A DNA stretch of 64,000 nt, from the NCBI GenBank assembly GCA_964514285.1, contig CAZEQC010000011.1, forward strand, positions 1 through 64,000, in the 5' to 3' direction. This document shows, in pieces, positions 45,304 to 54,495 of this stretch. This stretch comes from SKLM01 sp964514285. Its GTDB lineage: Bacteria > Chloroflexota > Anaerolineae > B4-G1. A program made the position numbers and the translations under genes. Numbering within the stretch: position 1 is the stretch's first letter; the number at the start of each line of letters is the position of its first letter. The notes under the pieces are model-generated. The model saw nothing but the letters and a program-made list of their open reading frames with translations. It did not search any database and was not told the DNA's origin.

Positions 45304-46293
45304 GTGAGAATTGTGCTCGATGCTATGGGCTCGGACGACTACCCGGCTCCCGACGTCGCAGGGGCCGTGATGGCAGCTCGAGAATGGCCAGACGATCAGG
45401 TTATCGTGGTGGGCCAGAAGTCCCCCATCAAGCGGACGCTGAAGGATCTCGATGCGGAAGGGCTCAATTTGGAAATCGTCGAGGCCGACGAGGTCATAGA
45501 GATGGATGACGAACCGGCCTGGGCCGCGCGCGAGAAGAAGGCGTCGTCCATGCACGTGGGGATGGAACTCGTCTGCGATGGACAAGCCGACGCGTTTGTA
45601 AGCGCAGGAAACACCGGCGGCGTTCTAGCAGTGGCTACGCTGCATACGTTGAAACGGATTCGCGGGGTCAAGCGGCCCGCCTTAGCTGCCATCCTGCCGC
45701 TGCCGGCAGGACAGTTTGTGATCCTCGATATTGGGGCCAACGCCGACTGTAAACCCGAGTATCTGGTTCAGTTTGCCGTGATGGGCTCCGTGTACGCAGA
45801 AGCCGTCCTCGGACGTCGAAACCCCCGGGTGGCCTTGCTCTCCAACGGCGAGGAACAAGGAAAGGGGAACCAGTTAGTCAAGGAGACGACTAAACTGCTG
45901 GAGGACTCCGACCTGGATTTCATCGGCAACGTGGAGCCCAAGGAGGCCATGGCGTGCAGCGCCGACGTCGTGGTGCACGATGGCTTCACCGGCAACATCT
46001 TCATCAAAACGACCGAATCAACAGCCAGCATGCTTAACCACCTCATTCGAGATGAGATAAAGGCCGGCCCCCTCACCGCTGTGGGGGGATTGCTGGCAAA
46101 GCCGGCTTTCAAGCGCGTGGCCAAGTGTGTCGACCCCTTCGAGATTGGAGGCGGGCCGCTTCTGGGCGTCAACGGGGTTGTGATCGTCGCGCACGGTCGT
46201 TCCAATGGACGAGCAATCAAGAACGCCATTGGCCAGGCCCGTCACGCGGTGCAGGGCGGCGTGGTAGAAGCAATCCGTCAAGGGGTGACATAG
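45304..46293 (+). CDS. plsX: Phosphate acyltransferase PlsX
   Basis: A 329-residue enzyme that converts acyl-ACP to acyl-phosphate for phospholipid synthesis. The start MRIVLDAMGSDDYP (family: DAMGGDxxP) begins at GTG with a GGAGGG upstream. SAGNTGG near 100, ILDIGANADCKPEYL, NGEEQGKG and HDGFTGNIFIKTTE are family motifs. It lies upstream of fabF, a common lipid-synthesis arrangement. Confidence 0.95.
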   Translation: MRIVLDAMGSDDYPAPDVAGAVMAAREWPDDQVIVVGQKSPIKRTLKDLDAEGLNLEIVEADEVIEMDDEPAWAAREKKASSMHVGMELVCDGQADAFVSAGNTGGVLAVATLHTLKRIRGVKRPALAAILPLPAGQFVILDIGANADCKPEYLVQFAVMGSVYAEAVLGRRNPRVALLSNGEEQGKGNQLVKETTKLLEDSDLDFIGNVEPKEAMACSADVVVHDGFTGNIFIKTTESTASMLNHLIRDEIKAGPLTAVGGLLAKPAFKRVAKCVDPFEIGGGPLLGVNGVVIVAHGRSNGRAIKNAIGQARHAVQGGVVEAIRQGVT

Positions 46294-46373
46294 AAAGCCC
46301 TGGAGACCGATATAAGAGCCGTGCGGCCTGAGCATTGGCTTCATTCCATCGCGCTAACCGTGCAGGGCGTAGC

Positions 46374-46406
46374 GCGTCGTTGGGACGACGCATCGTGTAG
46401 ACGATG
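46374..46406 (+). promoter_or_regulatory. Two adjacent hairpins in the fabF leader
   Basis: GCGTCGT/ACGACGC (46374-46380 and 46385-46391, loop TGGG) is followed directly by CATCGT/ACGATG (46391-46396 and 46401-46406, loop GTAG), sharing one base. They end some 25 bases before the start codon and could influence translation. No known riboswitch was recognised. Confidence 0.4.
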
Positions 46407-46431
46407 TACGAGGAAGAGAGAGTAAGAGGGT

Positions 46432-47679
46432 ATGGGCGAGCGTAGACGTGTTGTAGTGACCGGCGTTGGGACGATGTCCCCTCTGGGATTGACCTTGGAG
46501 GAAACCTGGCAAGCTCTATTGGCCGGAGAATCTGGGATCGATACGGTAGAGCAGTTCGATGCCTCGGATCTGCCATCGCAGATCGCCGGAGAACTGAAGG
46601 ATTTCGATCCAACCGACTACATCGAATACAAAGAGGCACGACGCATGGCCCGCTGCTCACAAGTAGCTCTGGCGACAGCGCAGGAGGCGCTGAAAGACGC
46701 AGGTCTGACGGTGCCGCTGGAGAGAGGAGAGCGGGTTGGAACGCTGATCGGAAGTGGAGTAGGGGGCTACGAACGAGCCCTCGAGGGGGTAGACACCTTC
46801 CGTGAGAAAGGGCTGCGGCGTGTTAATCCCTTCCTCCCCATCTCTATGCTGAGCAATATGCCGTCGCATCACGTGAGCGCGTGGTCGGGGGCCAAGGGGC
46901 CGATAAGCACGGTGGTGGCTGCCTGCGCGACGGGGACCCAGGCTATCGGCGAGGGGGCTGAGCACATTCGGCGCGGGGACGCGGATGTCATGGTGTGCGG
47001 CGGGGTGGACGCTATGATCCATTTCACCCTGATGGTTGGCTTTTGTGCTATGCGAGCGTTGTCGACGCGCAACGATGAGCCGGAGCAGGCCAGTCGTCCC
47101 TTCGACGCTGATCGGGATGGCTTTGTCCTCAGCGAGGGGGCGGGGGTATTCGTCCTGGAGGCGCTGGACCATGCCATGGCTCGCGGAGCGAGCATCCGTG
47201 CTGAGATCGGAGGTTACGCCTCCTCGTCCGACGCTTTCCACGTGGCACAGCCCGATCCTGAAGGCAGAGGGGCAAGCCGAGCGATGGCGTGGGCGCTGGA
47301 GGATGCCGGTATCAAGCCGGCCGAGGTGGACTACATCAACGCTCATGGCAGCTCCACCCCCATCAGCGATCCGATCGAGACCGTGGCCATCAAACGTGTC
47401 TTCGGCGACTACGCCTATGAGGTGCCGATCAGCTCCACGAAGTCGATGGTGGGCCACGCCATGGGGGGAGCGGGTGCGATTGAGGCTGCAGTCTGTGTGC
47501 GCACCATCGAGGAGGGTTTGATCCACCCCACCGCGAACCTCGAAACGCCCGACCCGGAGTGCGACTTAGACTACGTACCGGATGGACCACGTCAAGCTGA
47601 CGTCGAGTTCGTCCTCTCGAACTCCTTTGGACTGGGAGGGCAGAACGCGTGTCTTGTTCTAGGACGTTGTAGGGAGTAA
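46432..47679 (+). CDS. fabF: Beta-ketoacyl-ACP synthase II
   Basis: A 415-residue condensing enzyme of fatty acid elongation. The Cys-His-His triad is visible at Cys165 (AACATGTQ), His305 (NAHGSSTP) and His342 (VGHAMGGAGA), with Lys337 nearby. The start VVVTGVGTMSPLG is typical of KAS II. SSTP replaces the more usual GTSTP. The ATG has only a weak purine-rich site (AAGAGGGT). It follows plsX by 138 bases; no acpP or fabD/fabG is present here. Confidence 0.95.
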   Translation: MGERRRVVVTGVGTMSPLGLTLEETWQALLAGESGIDTVEQFDASDLPSQIAGELKDFDPTDYIEYKEARRMARCSQVALATAQEALKDAGLTVPLERGERVGTLIGSGVGGYERALEGVDTFREKGLRRVNPFLPISMLSNMPSHHVSAWSGAKGPISTVVAACATGTQAIGEGAEHIRRGDADVMVCGGVDAMIHFTLMVGFCAMRALSTRNDEPEQASRPFDADRDGFVLSEGAGVFVLEALDHAMARGASIRAEIGGYASSSDAFHVAQPDPEGRGASRAMAWALEDAGIKPAEVDYINAHGSSTPISDPIETVAIKRVFGDYAYEVPISSTKSMVGHAMGGAGAIEAAVCVRTIEEGLIHPTANLETPDPECDLDYVPDGPRQADVEFVLSNSFGLGGQNACLVLGRCRE

Positions 47680-47684
47680 GAGAT

Positions 47685-48401
47685 ATGCGGATCATTCGTG
47701 ACGAGCGTCGGATTGAGGTGCTCAGCTCCGTCGGGCAGTACGCTACCCTGGGAGGCCTCATGATTCTGTTGATCGGCCTGGTCGTCTCCTTTGTCCAACC
47801 GACTTGGATGCTGCCGGTCGCGATCAGCACGGGGGTAGGATTCGTCCTATCGGTGGTGGGTGGCTTCTTTGCCGACCGTTACGCCGGTTCGCTGGCGCAC
47901 CATAAGGCCCTGGCGGAGGTCCTGAAGGGGATGGATTACCGCCACACTCTCCTCCAGTATGTGCTCCCAGCCGATCACGTCCTGGTGGAACCCGGGGGGT
48001 GCACGGTGTTCGTCGTCAAGTCGCAGGGCGGAGAGGTGACCTACGACGCGGACAACGACAAATGGAAGCATAAGCAGCAAGGAAAGCTCTTTCGGCGTCT
48101 CGTGGGGCAGGCGGGTCTGGGCAGACCGGAGAAGAAAGCGGCGAAGGATATCAAGCGATTGCGGGAGTACCTGGACGAAAGACTGGAGGACGCGGACGAC
48201 ATCCCCGTGCGCGGCGCGGTCGTCTTCGTGAATGAGGACGTCCAGCTGGAGGCCGACCAAGCCCCAGTGCCCACTTTCTACCGGAAGAACGTCAAAGACT
48301 GGCTGCGCCGGTCGGGAGAACGGAGGTCGCTGCCAGACGAACTGCAGGAAAGGCTGCGCGATGCCCTGAACGTGAATAACGAAGGGGAGGAGGAAGCGTA
48401 G
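47685..48401 (+). CDS. Membrane-anchored NERD-domain protein
   Basis: A 238-residue protein with two N-terminal membrane helices (about 20-65) and a cytoplasmic domain resembling NERD (nuclease-related domain): LLQYVLPADHVLVEP, then VFVVKSQGGEVTY and a PVRGAVVFVNEDV strand. NERD proteins have a restriction-endonuclease-like fold, but their function is mostly unknown. The basic middle part (KWKHKQQGKLFRRL) could contact nucleic acid. The start is five bases after the fabF stop. It ends the transcription unit before a strong hairpin. Confidence 0.75.
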   Translation: MRIIRDERRIEVLSSVGQYATLGGLMILLIGLVVSFVQPTWMLPVAISTGVGFVLSVVGGFFADRYAGSLAHHKALAEVLKGMDYRHTLLQYVLPADHVLVEPGGCTVFVVKSQGGEVTYDADNDKWKHKQQGKLFRRLVGQAGLGRPEKKAAKDIKRLREYLDERLEDADDIPVRGAVVFVNEDVQLEADQAPVPTFYRKNVKDWLRRSGERRSLPDELQERLRDALNVNNEGEEEA

Positions 48402-48446
48402 AACGATCAGACAGGCGTCACAGGATTGGCAGACCCTACCACCACG

Positions 48447-48480
48447 AACGGCCCAACCACCAAGCGATGGTTGGGCCGTT
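48447..48480. terminator. Strong bidirectional hairpin terminator
   Basis: Perfect 13-base inverted repeat (arms 48447-48459 and 48468-48480, loop of 8) between the convergent NERD and rtcB genes. The arms begin with AA and end with TT, which gives a short U-run in both directions. Confidence 0.75.
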
Positions 48481-48502
48481 GCACGTCCGTTGGACGGAGC
48501 TG

Positions 48503-49954
48503 TTAGCCTTTGATCACACCCAGCGGCTCCAGACGGGCCACCTTCTTCGCAATCCCTAAGCCGTGCACAGTCTCGACCACACGGCTGACATCCTTGTAGG
48601 CAAGAGGGGCCTCCTCGGCCAACCCCTTCATGCTGGACGCCCGGACGGCGATGCCGGACGCCTCAAGCTCGTCTCGGAGATCGTGTCCCCAGACCTTCTT
48701 GCGCGCCGAGGTGCGGCTCATCGTGCGGCCAGCCCCGTGGCAGGTCGACCCAAACGTCAGCTCCATCGCTTTCTGCTGCCCGACCAGGACGTAGGACGCC
48801 GTCCCCATCGAGCCCGGGACCAGAACGGGTTGGCCCACGTCACGGTAGTCGGCGGGCACCGCTTCGTGACCGGGTGGGAAGCAGCGCGTGGCACCCTTGC
48901 GGTGGATGCAGAGTCTGCTGCTCTTCCCATTGACCTGATGCTCTTCGAACTTGGCGATATTGTGGGCGACGTCGTAGATTTGACGCAGGTCAAAGTCACT
49001 GACCTTGCCGGCCAGAACCCGCTCAAAAGCCTCCCGCGCTCCCATGGCGAGAACCTGGCGGTTGACGAAAGCGTAGTTGACGGCGCAGGCCATGGCGCCG
49101 TAGTAGGCTTGCCCCTCCGGCGATTCGATGGGCGCACAGACCAGCTGGCGGTTGGGCAAGTTGATATTGTACTTGTTCACCGCGGACTGGAGGTTCTTGA
49201 CGTAGTCGTCGCAGACCTGATGGCCGAACCCACGGGAGCCACAGTGGATCTGGACCACGATCTGCCCCTCGCGCAAGCCGAAGGCATCGGCTGCGTCCGG
49301 ATCATGGATGGCGGTCACCACGTCTAGCTCCAGGAAATGGTTACCAGAGCCCAACGACCCCACCTGAGACAGCCCCCGTTCCTTGGCGCGTTGACCCACT
49401 TGGCCGGGATCGGCTCCACGAAGGCGACCGTGCTCCTCTGTATGCTCTACATCCTCTCGTCGAGCCAGGCCTTGCTTGAGGGCCCACGAAGCGCCTTCAC
49501 TGAGGAGCTGATCGAGCTCCCGCTTAGTGACGCGCACCCGACCGTCACCGCCCAGGCCGCTGGGGCAGGACTGATAGAGAGCACTCATCAGGTCATCTCG
49601 GAACGGCTCCACCTCCTCCCAATCAAGGGTGGACGCCATGAGCCGCACGCCACAGTTGATGTCATAGCCGACGCCGCCCGGGGAGATCACGCCAGAGCTG
49701 GCATCGATAGCGGCGACGCCACCGATGGGAAACCCGTAGCCCTGGTGCATGTCCGGTAAGGCCATAGCATACTTGACGATGCCAGGCAGTGTGGACGTGT
49801 TGATTAACTGCTCCACCGTGCGATCACCGAAAGCTGCGTCGAAGAGCTCGGAATCGGCAAACAGTCGCACCGGCACGCGCATGTCACCTCGGTGTCCCTT
49901 TGGCAGCTCCCACGTGTACTCATCTACGCGCTGAAAATCTCTCTTGCTAGCCAT
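48503..49954 (-). CDS. rtcB: RNA-splicing ligase RtcB
   Basis: A 483-residue Mn/GTP-dependent RNA ligase that joins 2',3'-cyclic phosphate and 5'-OH ends. Metal ligands appear in PDMHQGYGFPIGG, GYDINCGVR, the GSGNHFLE loop and IHCGSRGFGHQ, and the guanylylated His lies in GSTCHGAGRTMSR. The start is supported by GGGAGGG. The archease gene lies directly upstream in the same direction, so the pair forms an RNA repair unit. Confidence 0.96.
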   Translation of the reverse strand: MASKRDFQRVDEYTWELPKGHRGDMRVPVRLFADSELFDAAFGDRTVEQLINTSTLPGIVKYAMALPDMHQGYGFPIGGVAAIDASSGVISPGGVGYDINCGVRLMASTLDWEEVEPFRDDLMSALYQSCPSGLGGDGRVRVTKRELDQLLSEGASWALKQGLARREDVEHTEEHGRLRGADPGQVGQRAKERGLSQVGSLGSGNHFLELDVVTAIHDPDAADAFGLREGQIVVQIHCGSRGFGHQVCDDYVKNLQSAVNKYNINLPNRQLVCAPIESPEGQAYYGAMACAVNYAFVNRQVLAMGAREAFERVLAGKVSDFDLRQIYDVAHNIAKFEEHQVNGKSSRLCIHRKGATRCFPPGHEAVPADYRDVGQPVLVPGSMGTASYVLVGQQKAMELTFGSTCHGAGRTMSRTSARKKVWGHDLRDELEASGIAVRASSMKGLAEEAPLAYKDVSRVVETVHGLGIAKKVARLEPLGVIKG

Positions 49955-50017
49955 CTTCTATCCCTCCCGATGTGCTGTGTTCCTCGCTCATAGGCGGACC
50001 TAATGTGATGGTCCGCA

Positions 50018-50428
50018 TTACACGTCAAACACGACGATCGTCTCGTACCCTCGATCGGTCTTGACGACATTTAGCTGGCTGAACGTGACCGCCTTGATGT
50101 GCGCCCGATGCTCGACGATGGGCCCACCTCGCCCCACACCCTGCAGGGTGTGGGGCGTCACCTCCGATAGATCGAACTCGACGAAGACCACATCCTCTCG
50201 CTCACCAAGATAGAGCAGCTCGCTCAACCAGTCGACCAGAAGCATCTCGACATCTGGGGCCCGGAGATTGACCTCCTCTCTGGTCGTCAGATCTACATCC
50301 TCAACCTCAGTGAGCTGACATGCCATCCCGTAGGCAGCGTTGGCAAACAGCTTTGCCAGATCCGCCCCCCAAACGCGAATAGCGATATCGGCTGTGTGCT
50401 CCACCTCTTCGAAGCGGTTCTCTTTCAC
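50018..50428 (-). CDS. Archease (RtcB activator)
   Basis: A 136-residue protein of the archease family, starting with GTG. It has FEEVEHTADIAIRVWG, FANAAYGM, LLVDWLSELLYLGE and the C-terminal IVVFDV, all conserved. Archease helps RtcB guanylylation and turnover. It is separated from rtcB by 63 bases. A GGATAG stands close to the start. Confidence 0.93.
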   Translation of the reverse strand: MKENRFEEVEHTADIAIRVWGADLAKLFANAAYGMACQLTEVEDVDLTTREEVNLRAPDVEMLLVDWLSELLYLGEREDVVFVEFDLSEVTPHTLQGVGRGGPIVEHRAHIKAVTFSQLNVVKTDRGYETIVVFDV

Positions 50429-50619
50429 AAAGCTATCCTAACATAGATTTGCTGGTTAATCAAGTCCAGTATTTCTGTTTTTCTTCGTATAGCACTGAGG
50501 CTGAGAACCAGCAAGCCGAGTTCCCGATACCGCAGCCAACGCTGTACCTAGGGCCAGCGACGAGCACCGGAGGACCCTGAAGTCAATTCCATCACATGGA
50601 AGAATCCACCTACCTGTGG

Positions 50620-50634
50620 TAAAATCCACGTGGA
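50620..50634 (+). promoter_or_regulatory. Extended -10 box and palindrome before the glutaminyl cyclase gene
   Basis: TGG-TAAAAT (hexamer 50620-50625) is followed by the perfect palindrome TCCACGTGGA (50625-50634). No good -35 is seen. The rest of the 267-base gap shows no gene. Confidence 0.4.
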
Positions 50635-50695
50635 GAGCCGATCAACCATCGAGTGCGGAGACTCTCGCGTGATAGAGAACGGGGATTAACCTTCT

Positions 50696-51508
50696 ATGAC
50701 CTCTGCTCAAGAAGAACCTGCCAAGCTGAAAAGCCTAATCCGAAGAAGTTGGCTCCTGGCCTGCGTCGTCTGTGTAGCTCTGGCCCTCGGTGCTTGTTCT
50801 GACACGCTTCCCTATCGTGCCCGAGGAGAGGTCGTGGACAGCTATGAGCATGACGAAACGGCCTTCACTCAGGGGCTGGTATTCGACGGCGAAACGCTCT
50901 ACGAATCGACGGGCCTTTACGGCGAATCGAGCCTGCGGCGTGTGGACCTGGAGAGTGGGGCAGTGCTACAGATCCAGCGTCTGCCCGATCAGTTGTTCGG
51001 CGAGGGATGCACCGTCTGGAAGGACACCATCGTGCAACTGACCTGGAGGGCGGGGATCGGATTCATCTACGACAAGGAGAGCTTCGCCGTGAAACGTCGA
51101 TTCTCCTATGAGGGAGAAGGGTGGGGTCTGACCCACGACGGCAAGCGGCTGGTTTTGAGCGATGGCACCAGCTATCTGCGGTTCCTGGACCCTGGGACGC
51201 TGGAGGAGGTGGAGCGCGTCCAGGTCCTCGACAAGGGAGATCCGGTCGTGCAGTTGAACGAGCTGGAGTGGATCAACGGTCAGGTGTGGGCGAACGTCTG
51301 GCAAACGCCCAATGTCGTGCGCATCGACCCAAAGACCGGAGAGGTCTTGGGATGGATCGATTTCTCCGAGCTGACAGAGCAAGAACCACGAGGGGTGCTC
51401 AACGGCATCGCGAAGAAGGGGGAGGATATCTTCGTCACAGGCAAGAAGTGGACGTCCATCTACAAGGTAGAGATCAAACCTGCTGAATCGCCCAGAGCCA
51501 CGCGGTGA
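50696..51508 (+). CDS. Glutaminyl-peptide cyclotransferase (beta-propeller) lipoprotein
   Basis: A 270-residue lipoprotein (lipobox LGAC, Cys34) of the Glu_cyclase_2 family. The five-bladed propeller shows the family motifs AFTQGLVFDG, YESTGLYGESSLR, EGWGLTHDGKRLVLSDG, LNELEWI and LNGIA near the end. These enzymes form pyroglutamate at peptide N termini outside the cell. It is translationally coupled to the lipoprotein that follows. Confidence 0.9.
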   Translation: MTSAQEEPAKLKSLIRRSWLLACVVCVALALGACSDTLPYRARGEVVDSYEHDETAFTQGLVFDGETLYESTGLYGESSLRRVDLESGAVLQIQRLPDQLFGEGCTVWKDTIVQLTWRAGIGFIYDKESFAVKRRFSYEGEGWGLTHDGKRLVLSDGTSYLRFLDPGTLEEVERVQVLDKGDPVVQLNELEWINGQVWANVWQTPNVVRIDPKTGEVLGWIDFSELTEQEPRGVLNGIAKKGEDIFVTGKKWTSIYKVEIKPAESPRATR

Positions 51509-52674
51509 TGATCGTGTGCAGAGCCAAGCCTGACGGCGTTCCAACGTGCAACAGGCCACATGGAGGCATTGATGAGGGGCTGTTGCTCTTGCTATTCTCG
51601 CTGATCCTGGTTGGAGGCTGTCGGCCGACAGCGTCGCCCCCCGCCGCGACGCCGGCAGCAAGTGTCCCTTCCGCAACAGCGGCAGCGAGCACGGCAACAG
51701 AACTCCAGCCCACGCCGTCCCCTGTCTCCTCACCGACATCGGTTCCTACCCTGGATCAGACGGCCGTGGTGGGTACCGTCGAGGCCGGGCGAGCCGCCAT
51801 CACAGTTCGTCGGATCGATCCGCTCTGTCTGCGTTGGGAGGACACCGACGACGACGGAGGGCTGGAGTGGGTGGGCCTCTTCTTGAAGCCGATCGATCCT
51901 CCCCACCTGGAGGGCTTCGTCCTCGATGAAGATGGAGAGGGCTGGCACAGCCTCCGAGCGCCGGCGGAGGATGAGCACGGGCTGGGGACTTACCCCGCCT
52001 GTCGGCTGGAGGTCCGGGACGTCAACCTGGACGGCAAGACGGAGCTTCTCGTCCACGGCCGGACGAAGACTGACGTCGACCTGCTGCACATCTTCGTCTG
52101 GCGCGAGCTGGGCTACGACATGTTGGCCTCCTTTCGGGGAGACGCTGGGGTTGAGGTCAAGGATATCGACGGCAGTCTGCCCCGGGAGATTGTGGCCCGC
52201 TGGGACGCCGGAGCGGGCCTGGCCTGGGAGCAGGTCCACACCTGGGATGGCAGCCACTACGGCTGGACCTGGGAGCGGTATACCTGGCTCTACGCTGATC
52301 ATCCCCATGCCTATCCGACGGACAGCGCAGAGCGCGCCGTCGTCTCCTTCTACCTGGCGCTGAACGACCGCGACCTACCCGGCGCATACCGGCTATTCAG
52401 CGCGGCGGTTGAAGACTCGGAGGCTTACAAGACGTGGGCGGTGGGGTTCGATACGATGCTGAACGTAGAGGTCGGCTCCGTGCATCGGACCGGGGGCACG
52501 CAGGACACAGCAACGGTTTCCGCCCAGGTTCGTTCCTACGACAATCTCGATGGTTACGTTGTGGGGAAGCTGTGGGACGTGACCTGGACATTGGTGAACG
52601 AACAGGGTGCGTGGCAGCTTCAGGACGGCAGCCAGGAGCAACTGGATCGCTGGGAAGCGACCTATTTCCCTTGA
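51508..52674 (+). CDS. Uncharacterised lipoprotein with Thr/Pro stalk
   Basis: A 388-residue lipoprotein (lipobox LVGGC near residue 38) with a Ser/Thr/Ala/Pro linker to about 85. The middle part (about 90-265) is rich in DxDxDG-like loops (DTDDDGG, DVNLDGKTE) that recall integrin-type FG-GAP/calcium repeats. The C-terminal 110 residues look like an NTF2/SnoaL-type fold (VVSFYLALNDRDLPGAYRLF). Function unknown. The ATG at 51508 overlaps the preceding stop; an in-frame GTG at 51505 is equivalent. Confidence 0.78.
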   Translation: MIVCRAKPDGVPTCNRPHGGIDEGLLLLLFSLILVGGCRPTASPPAATPAASVPSATAAASTATELQPTPSPVSSPTSVPTLDQTAVVGTVEAGRAAITVRRIDPLCLRWEDTDDDGGLEWVGLFLKPIDPPHLEGFVLDEDGEGWHSLRAPAEDEHGLGTYPACRLEVRDVNLDGKTELLVHGRTKTDVDLLHIFVWRELGYDMLASFRGDAGVEVKDIDGSLPREIVARWDAGAGLAWEQVHTWDGSHYGWTWERYTWLYADHPHAYPTDSAERAVVSFYLALNDRDLPGAYRLFSAAVEDSEAYKTWAVGFDTMLNVEVGSVHRTGGTQDTATVSAQVRSYDNLDGYVVGKLWDVTWTLVNEQGAWQLQDGSQEQLDRWEATYFP

Positions 52675-52686
52675 CTTAGCGCCAGT

Positions 52687-52715
52687 TTGTGATGGAGGCC
52701 AAGTTGCTCTATAAT
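52687..52715 (+). promoter_or_regulatory. hflX promoter
   Basis: TTGTGA (52687-52692), 17-base spacer and a perfect TATAAT (52710-52715). The transcript would start near 52722. Confidence 0.6.
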
Positions 52716-52790
52716 TGCTGACACGTCAACGGCAGGTCGACGGCGTGACCACGTGAGACAAGAGCAGGATGGCGGATCATTTCACCGCAC

Positions 52791-54164
52791 ATGCCTCTAA
52801 GGAGGTCAATCATTACCAGAGTAGCTCGACCAACCGGTTCCCCGCAGGAACGCGCTTTCCTGGTGGGGGTCGAACCTAAAGGGCCAGCGTCGTTCCCGAC
52901 GGACCACGATTGGCCGGTCAAGGAATCCCTGGCAGAGCTAGAGCGCCTGGCGCATACGGCCGGTATGGTGGTCGTCGGTTATGAGGTCCAGCAGCTGGTG
53001 CATCCGCATCCGGCCACCTTTGTGGGGCCGGGAAAAGCCAAGGAGATCAAAGCGCGCGTCGACGAGCTGGCCGCCAACGTGTTGCTGTTCGACGACGAGC
53101 TCTCCCCCCGCCACCAGCGCGAGCTGGAGGAGATCCTCGGCGACGAGATTAAGCTTCTGGATCGCACCGCGCTGATCCTCGACATCTTCGCCCAGCACGC
53201 CCATACGCGAGAGGGAACACTCCAGGTGGAGTTAGCTCAATACGAGTATCGGCTGCCACGCCTCACCCGGGCCTGGACGCACCTGGCCCGCCAGGCAGGA
53301 GGACGCGCCGGTGGAGCGACGGGAAGCGTCGGCGTCCGCGGTCCCGGTGAGTCGCAGCTCGAGACCGACCGCCGAGTGATCCGGCGACGGATCACGCACC
53401 TGAAGGAGGAGCTGGCAAAGGTCCGCGCCCATCGGAAGCGCCACCGCGCCCGTCGGCGAAGGGCCGGTATGCCCACCGTCGCGCTGGTCGGCTATACCAA
53501 CGCCGGCAAGTCGACGCTGCTCAACGCTCTAGCGGACGCTGACGTCATGGTGGCGGATCAGCTCTTTGCCACGCTGGATCCCACCACCCGGCGCGTCGAG
53601 CTGCCCGGAGGAGGCACTGCGCTCTTCACTGATACGGTGGGCTTCATTCAGAAACTGCCAACGCAGCTCGTGGCCTCTTTCCACGCCACACTGGAGGAGG
53701 TGACCGACGCCGATCTGCTGGTACACGTGGTGGATATCACCCATCCTCACGTGCTGAGACAGACTGAGGCCGTACACGAGACCCTGGAACAGCTGCGCGC
53801 CGATCAGAAGCCGATCGTCAGCGCCCTGAATAAGATCGACCGCCTGCCCGCACCGGAGGCTATACCGGTGGCGATCGATCCGTTTCCCAACCCCGTCACG
53901 ATCTCCGCCCTCAATGGTGAAGGCCTTTCGGACCTCCTGACACAAGTGGAGGGCATGCTGGAGGCCGAAATGGCCCATATCTCCGTGTTGATCCCCTATC
54001 AGCAGGGTGAGCTGGTGGATCTGTTCCACCGCCGGGGGCTGATCGAGGAAGAGGATCACACAGGAGAAGGGACGCAGATCACGGGTCTGATCCCCCGTGA
54101 ACTGGTAGGCCATTTTGAGGGCGTGCGGACCGGATCGCGTCCCAGGTCGACCGCTCCATCATAA
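52791..54164 (+). CDS. hflX: Ribosome-associated GTPase HflX
   Basis: A 457-residue GTPase that splits stalled ribosomes. The N-terminal HflX domain (about 15-190) contains GPGKAKEI, DDELSPRHQRELE and the DRTALILDIFAQHA helix. A glycine-rich loop (GGRAGGATG) with RGPGESQLETDRR follows. The G domain has GYTNAGKST, DTVGFI and NKID. The annotated ATG at 52791 has no ribosome site. A perfect AAGGAGGT (52799-52806) lies downstream of it, five bases before an in-frame ATT at 52812, so translation may really start at that ATT. Confidence 0.94.
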   Translation: MPLRRSIITRVARPTGSPQERAFLVGVEPKGPASFPTDHDWPVKESLAELERLAHTAGMVVVGYEVQQLVHPHPATFVGPGKAKEIKARVDELAANVLLFDDELSPRHQRELEEILGDEIKLLDRTALILDIFAQHAHTREGTLQVELAQYEYRLPRLTRAWTHLARQAGGRAGGATGSVGVRGPGESQLETDRRVIRRRITHLKEELAKVRAHRKRHRARRRRAGMPTVALVGYTNAGKSTLLNALADADVMVADQLFATLDPTTRRVELPGGGTALFTDTVGFIQKLPTQLVASFHATLEEVTDADLLVHVVDITHPHVLRQTEAVHETLEQLRADQKPIVSALNKIDRLPAPEAIPVAIDPFPNPVTISALNGEGLSDLLTQVEGMLEAEMAHISVLIPYQQGELVDLFHRRGLIEEEDHTGEGTQITGLIPRELVGHFEGVRTGSRPRSTAPS

Positions 54165-54247
54165 GCCTCGACCCACGAGTGTCGAGGATGTAGAGGACGA
54201 ATCACGAGGTTGCCTTTGGCCGCTTCCCCCGTCCGCTGGAGGTAGAT

Positions 54248-54460
54248 ATGGTCCTGAGACTGCTGAGGCGCGTGAGTGACTTTCTGGCCCGAACGCCAGG
54301 ACTTCCGATTCTGGTTGCCGTCGGACTGATCTTGCTGAACTTCCTGCTGCAGTTGCTGCCGGATTTGACGTTCGTCGGATGGCTGGCGCACACTCACTTC
54401 TTGTTGCACCTGGGCCTAGTGCTCGGTTTTGTAGGCATCCTTCTCGGGGATGCCCTATGA
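54248..54460 (+). CDS. Small two-helix membrane protein
   Basis: A 70-residue protein with a basic N terminus (LRLLRRVSDFLAR) and two hydrophobic segments (about 19-38 and 48-68). A good GGAGG stands six bases before the ATG, which supports it as a real gene. It lies between hflX and sucC, 35 bases before the latter. I do not recognise the family; it could be a small stress or transporter-associated protein. Confidence 0.7.
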   Translation: MVLRLLRRVSDFLARTPGLPILVAVGLILLNFLLQLLPDLTFVGWLAHTHFLLHLGLVLGFVGILLGDAL

Positions 54461-54495
54461 GGGATACAACGTAGTTCTAACCAGGAGGCGAGTAC

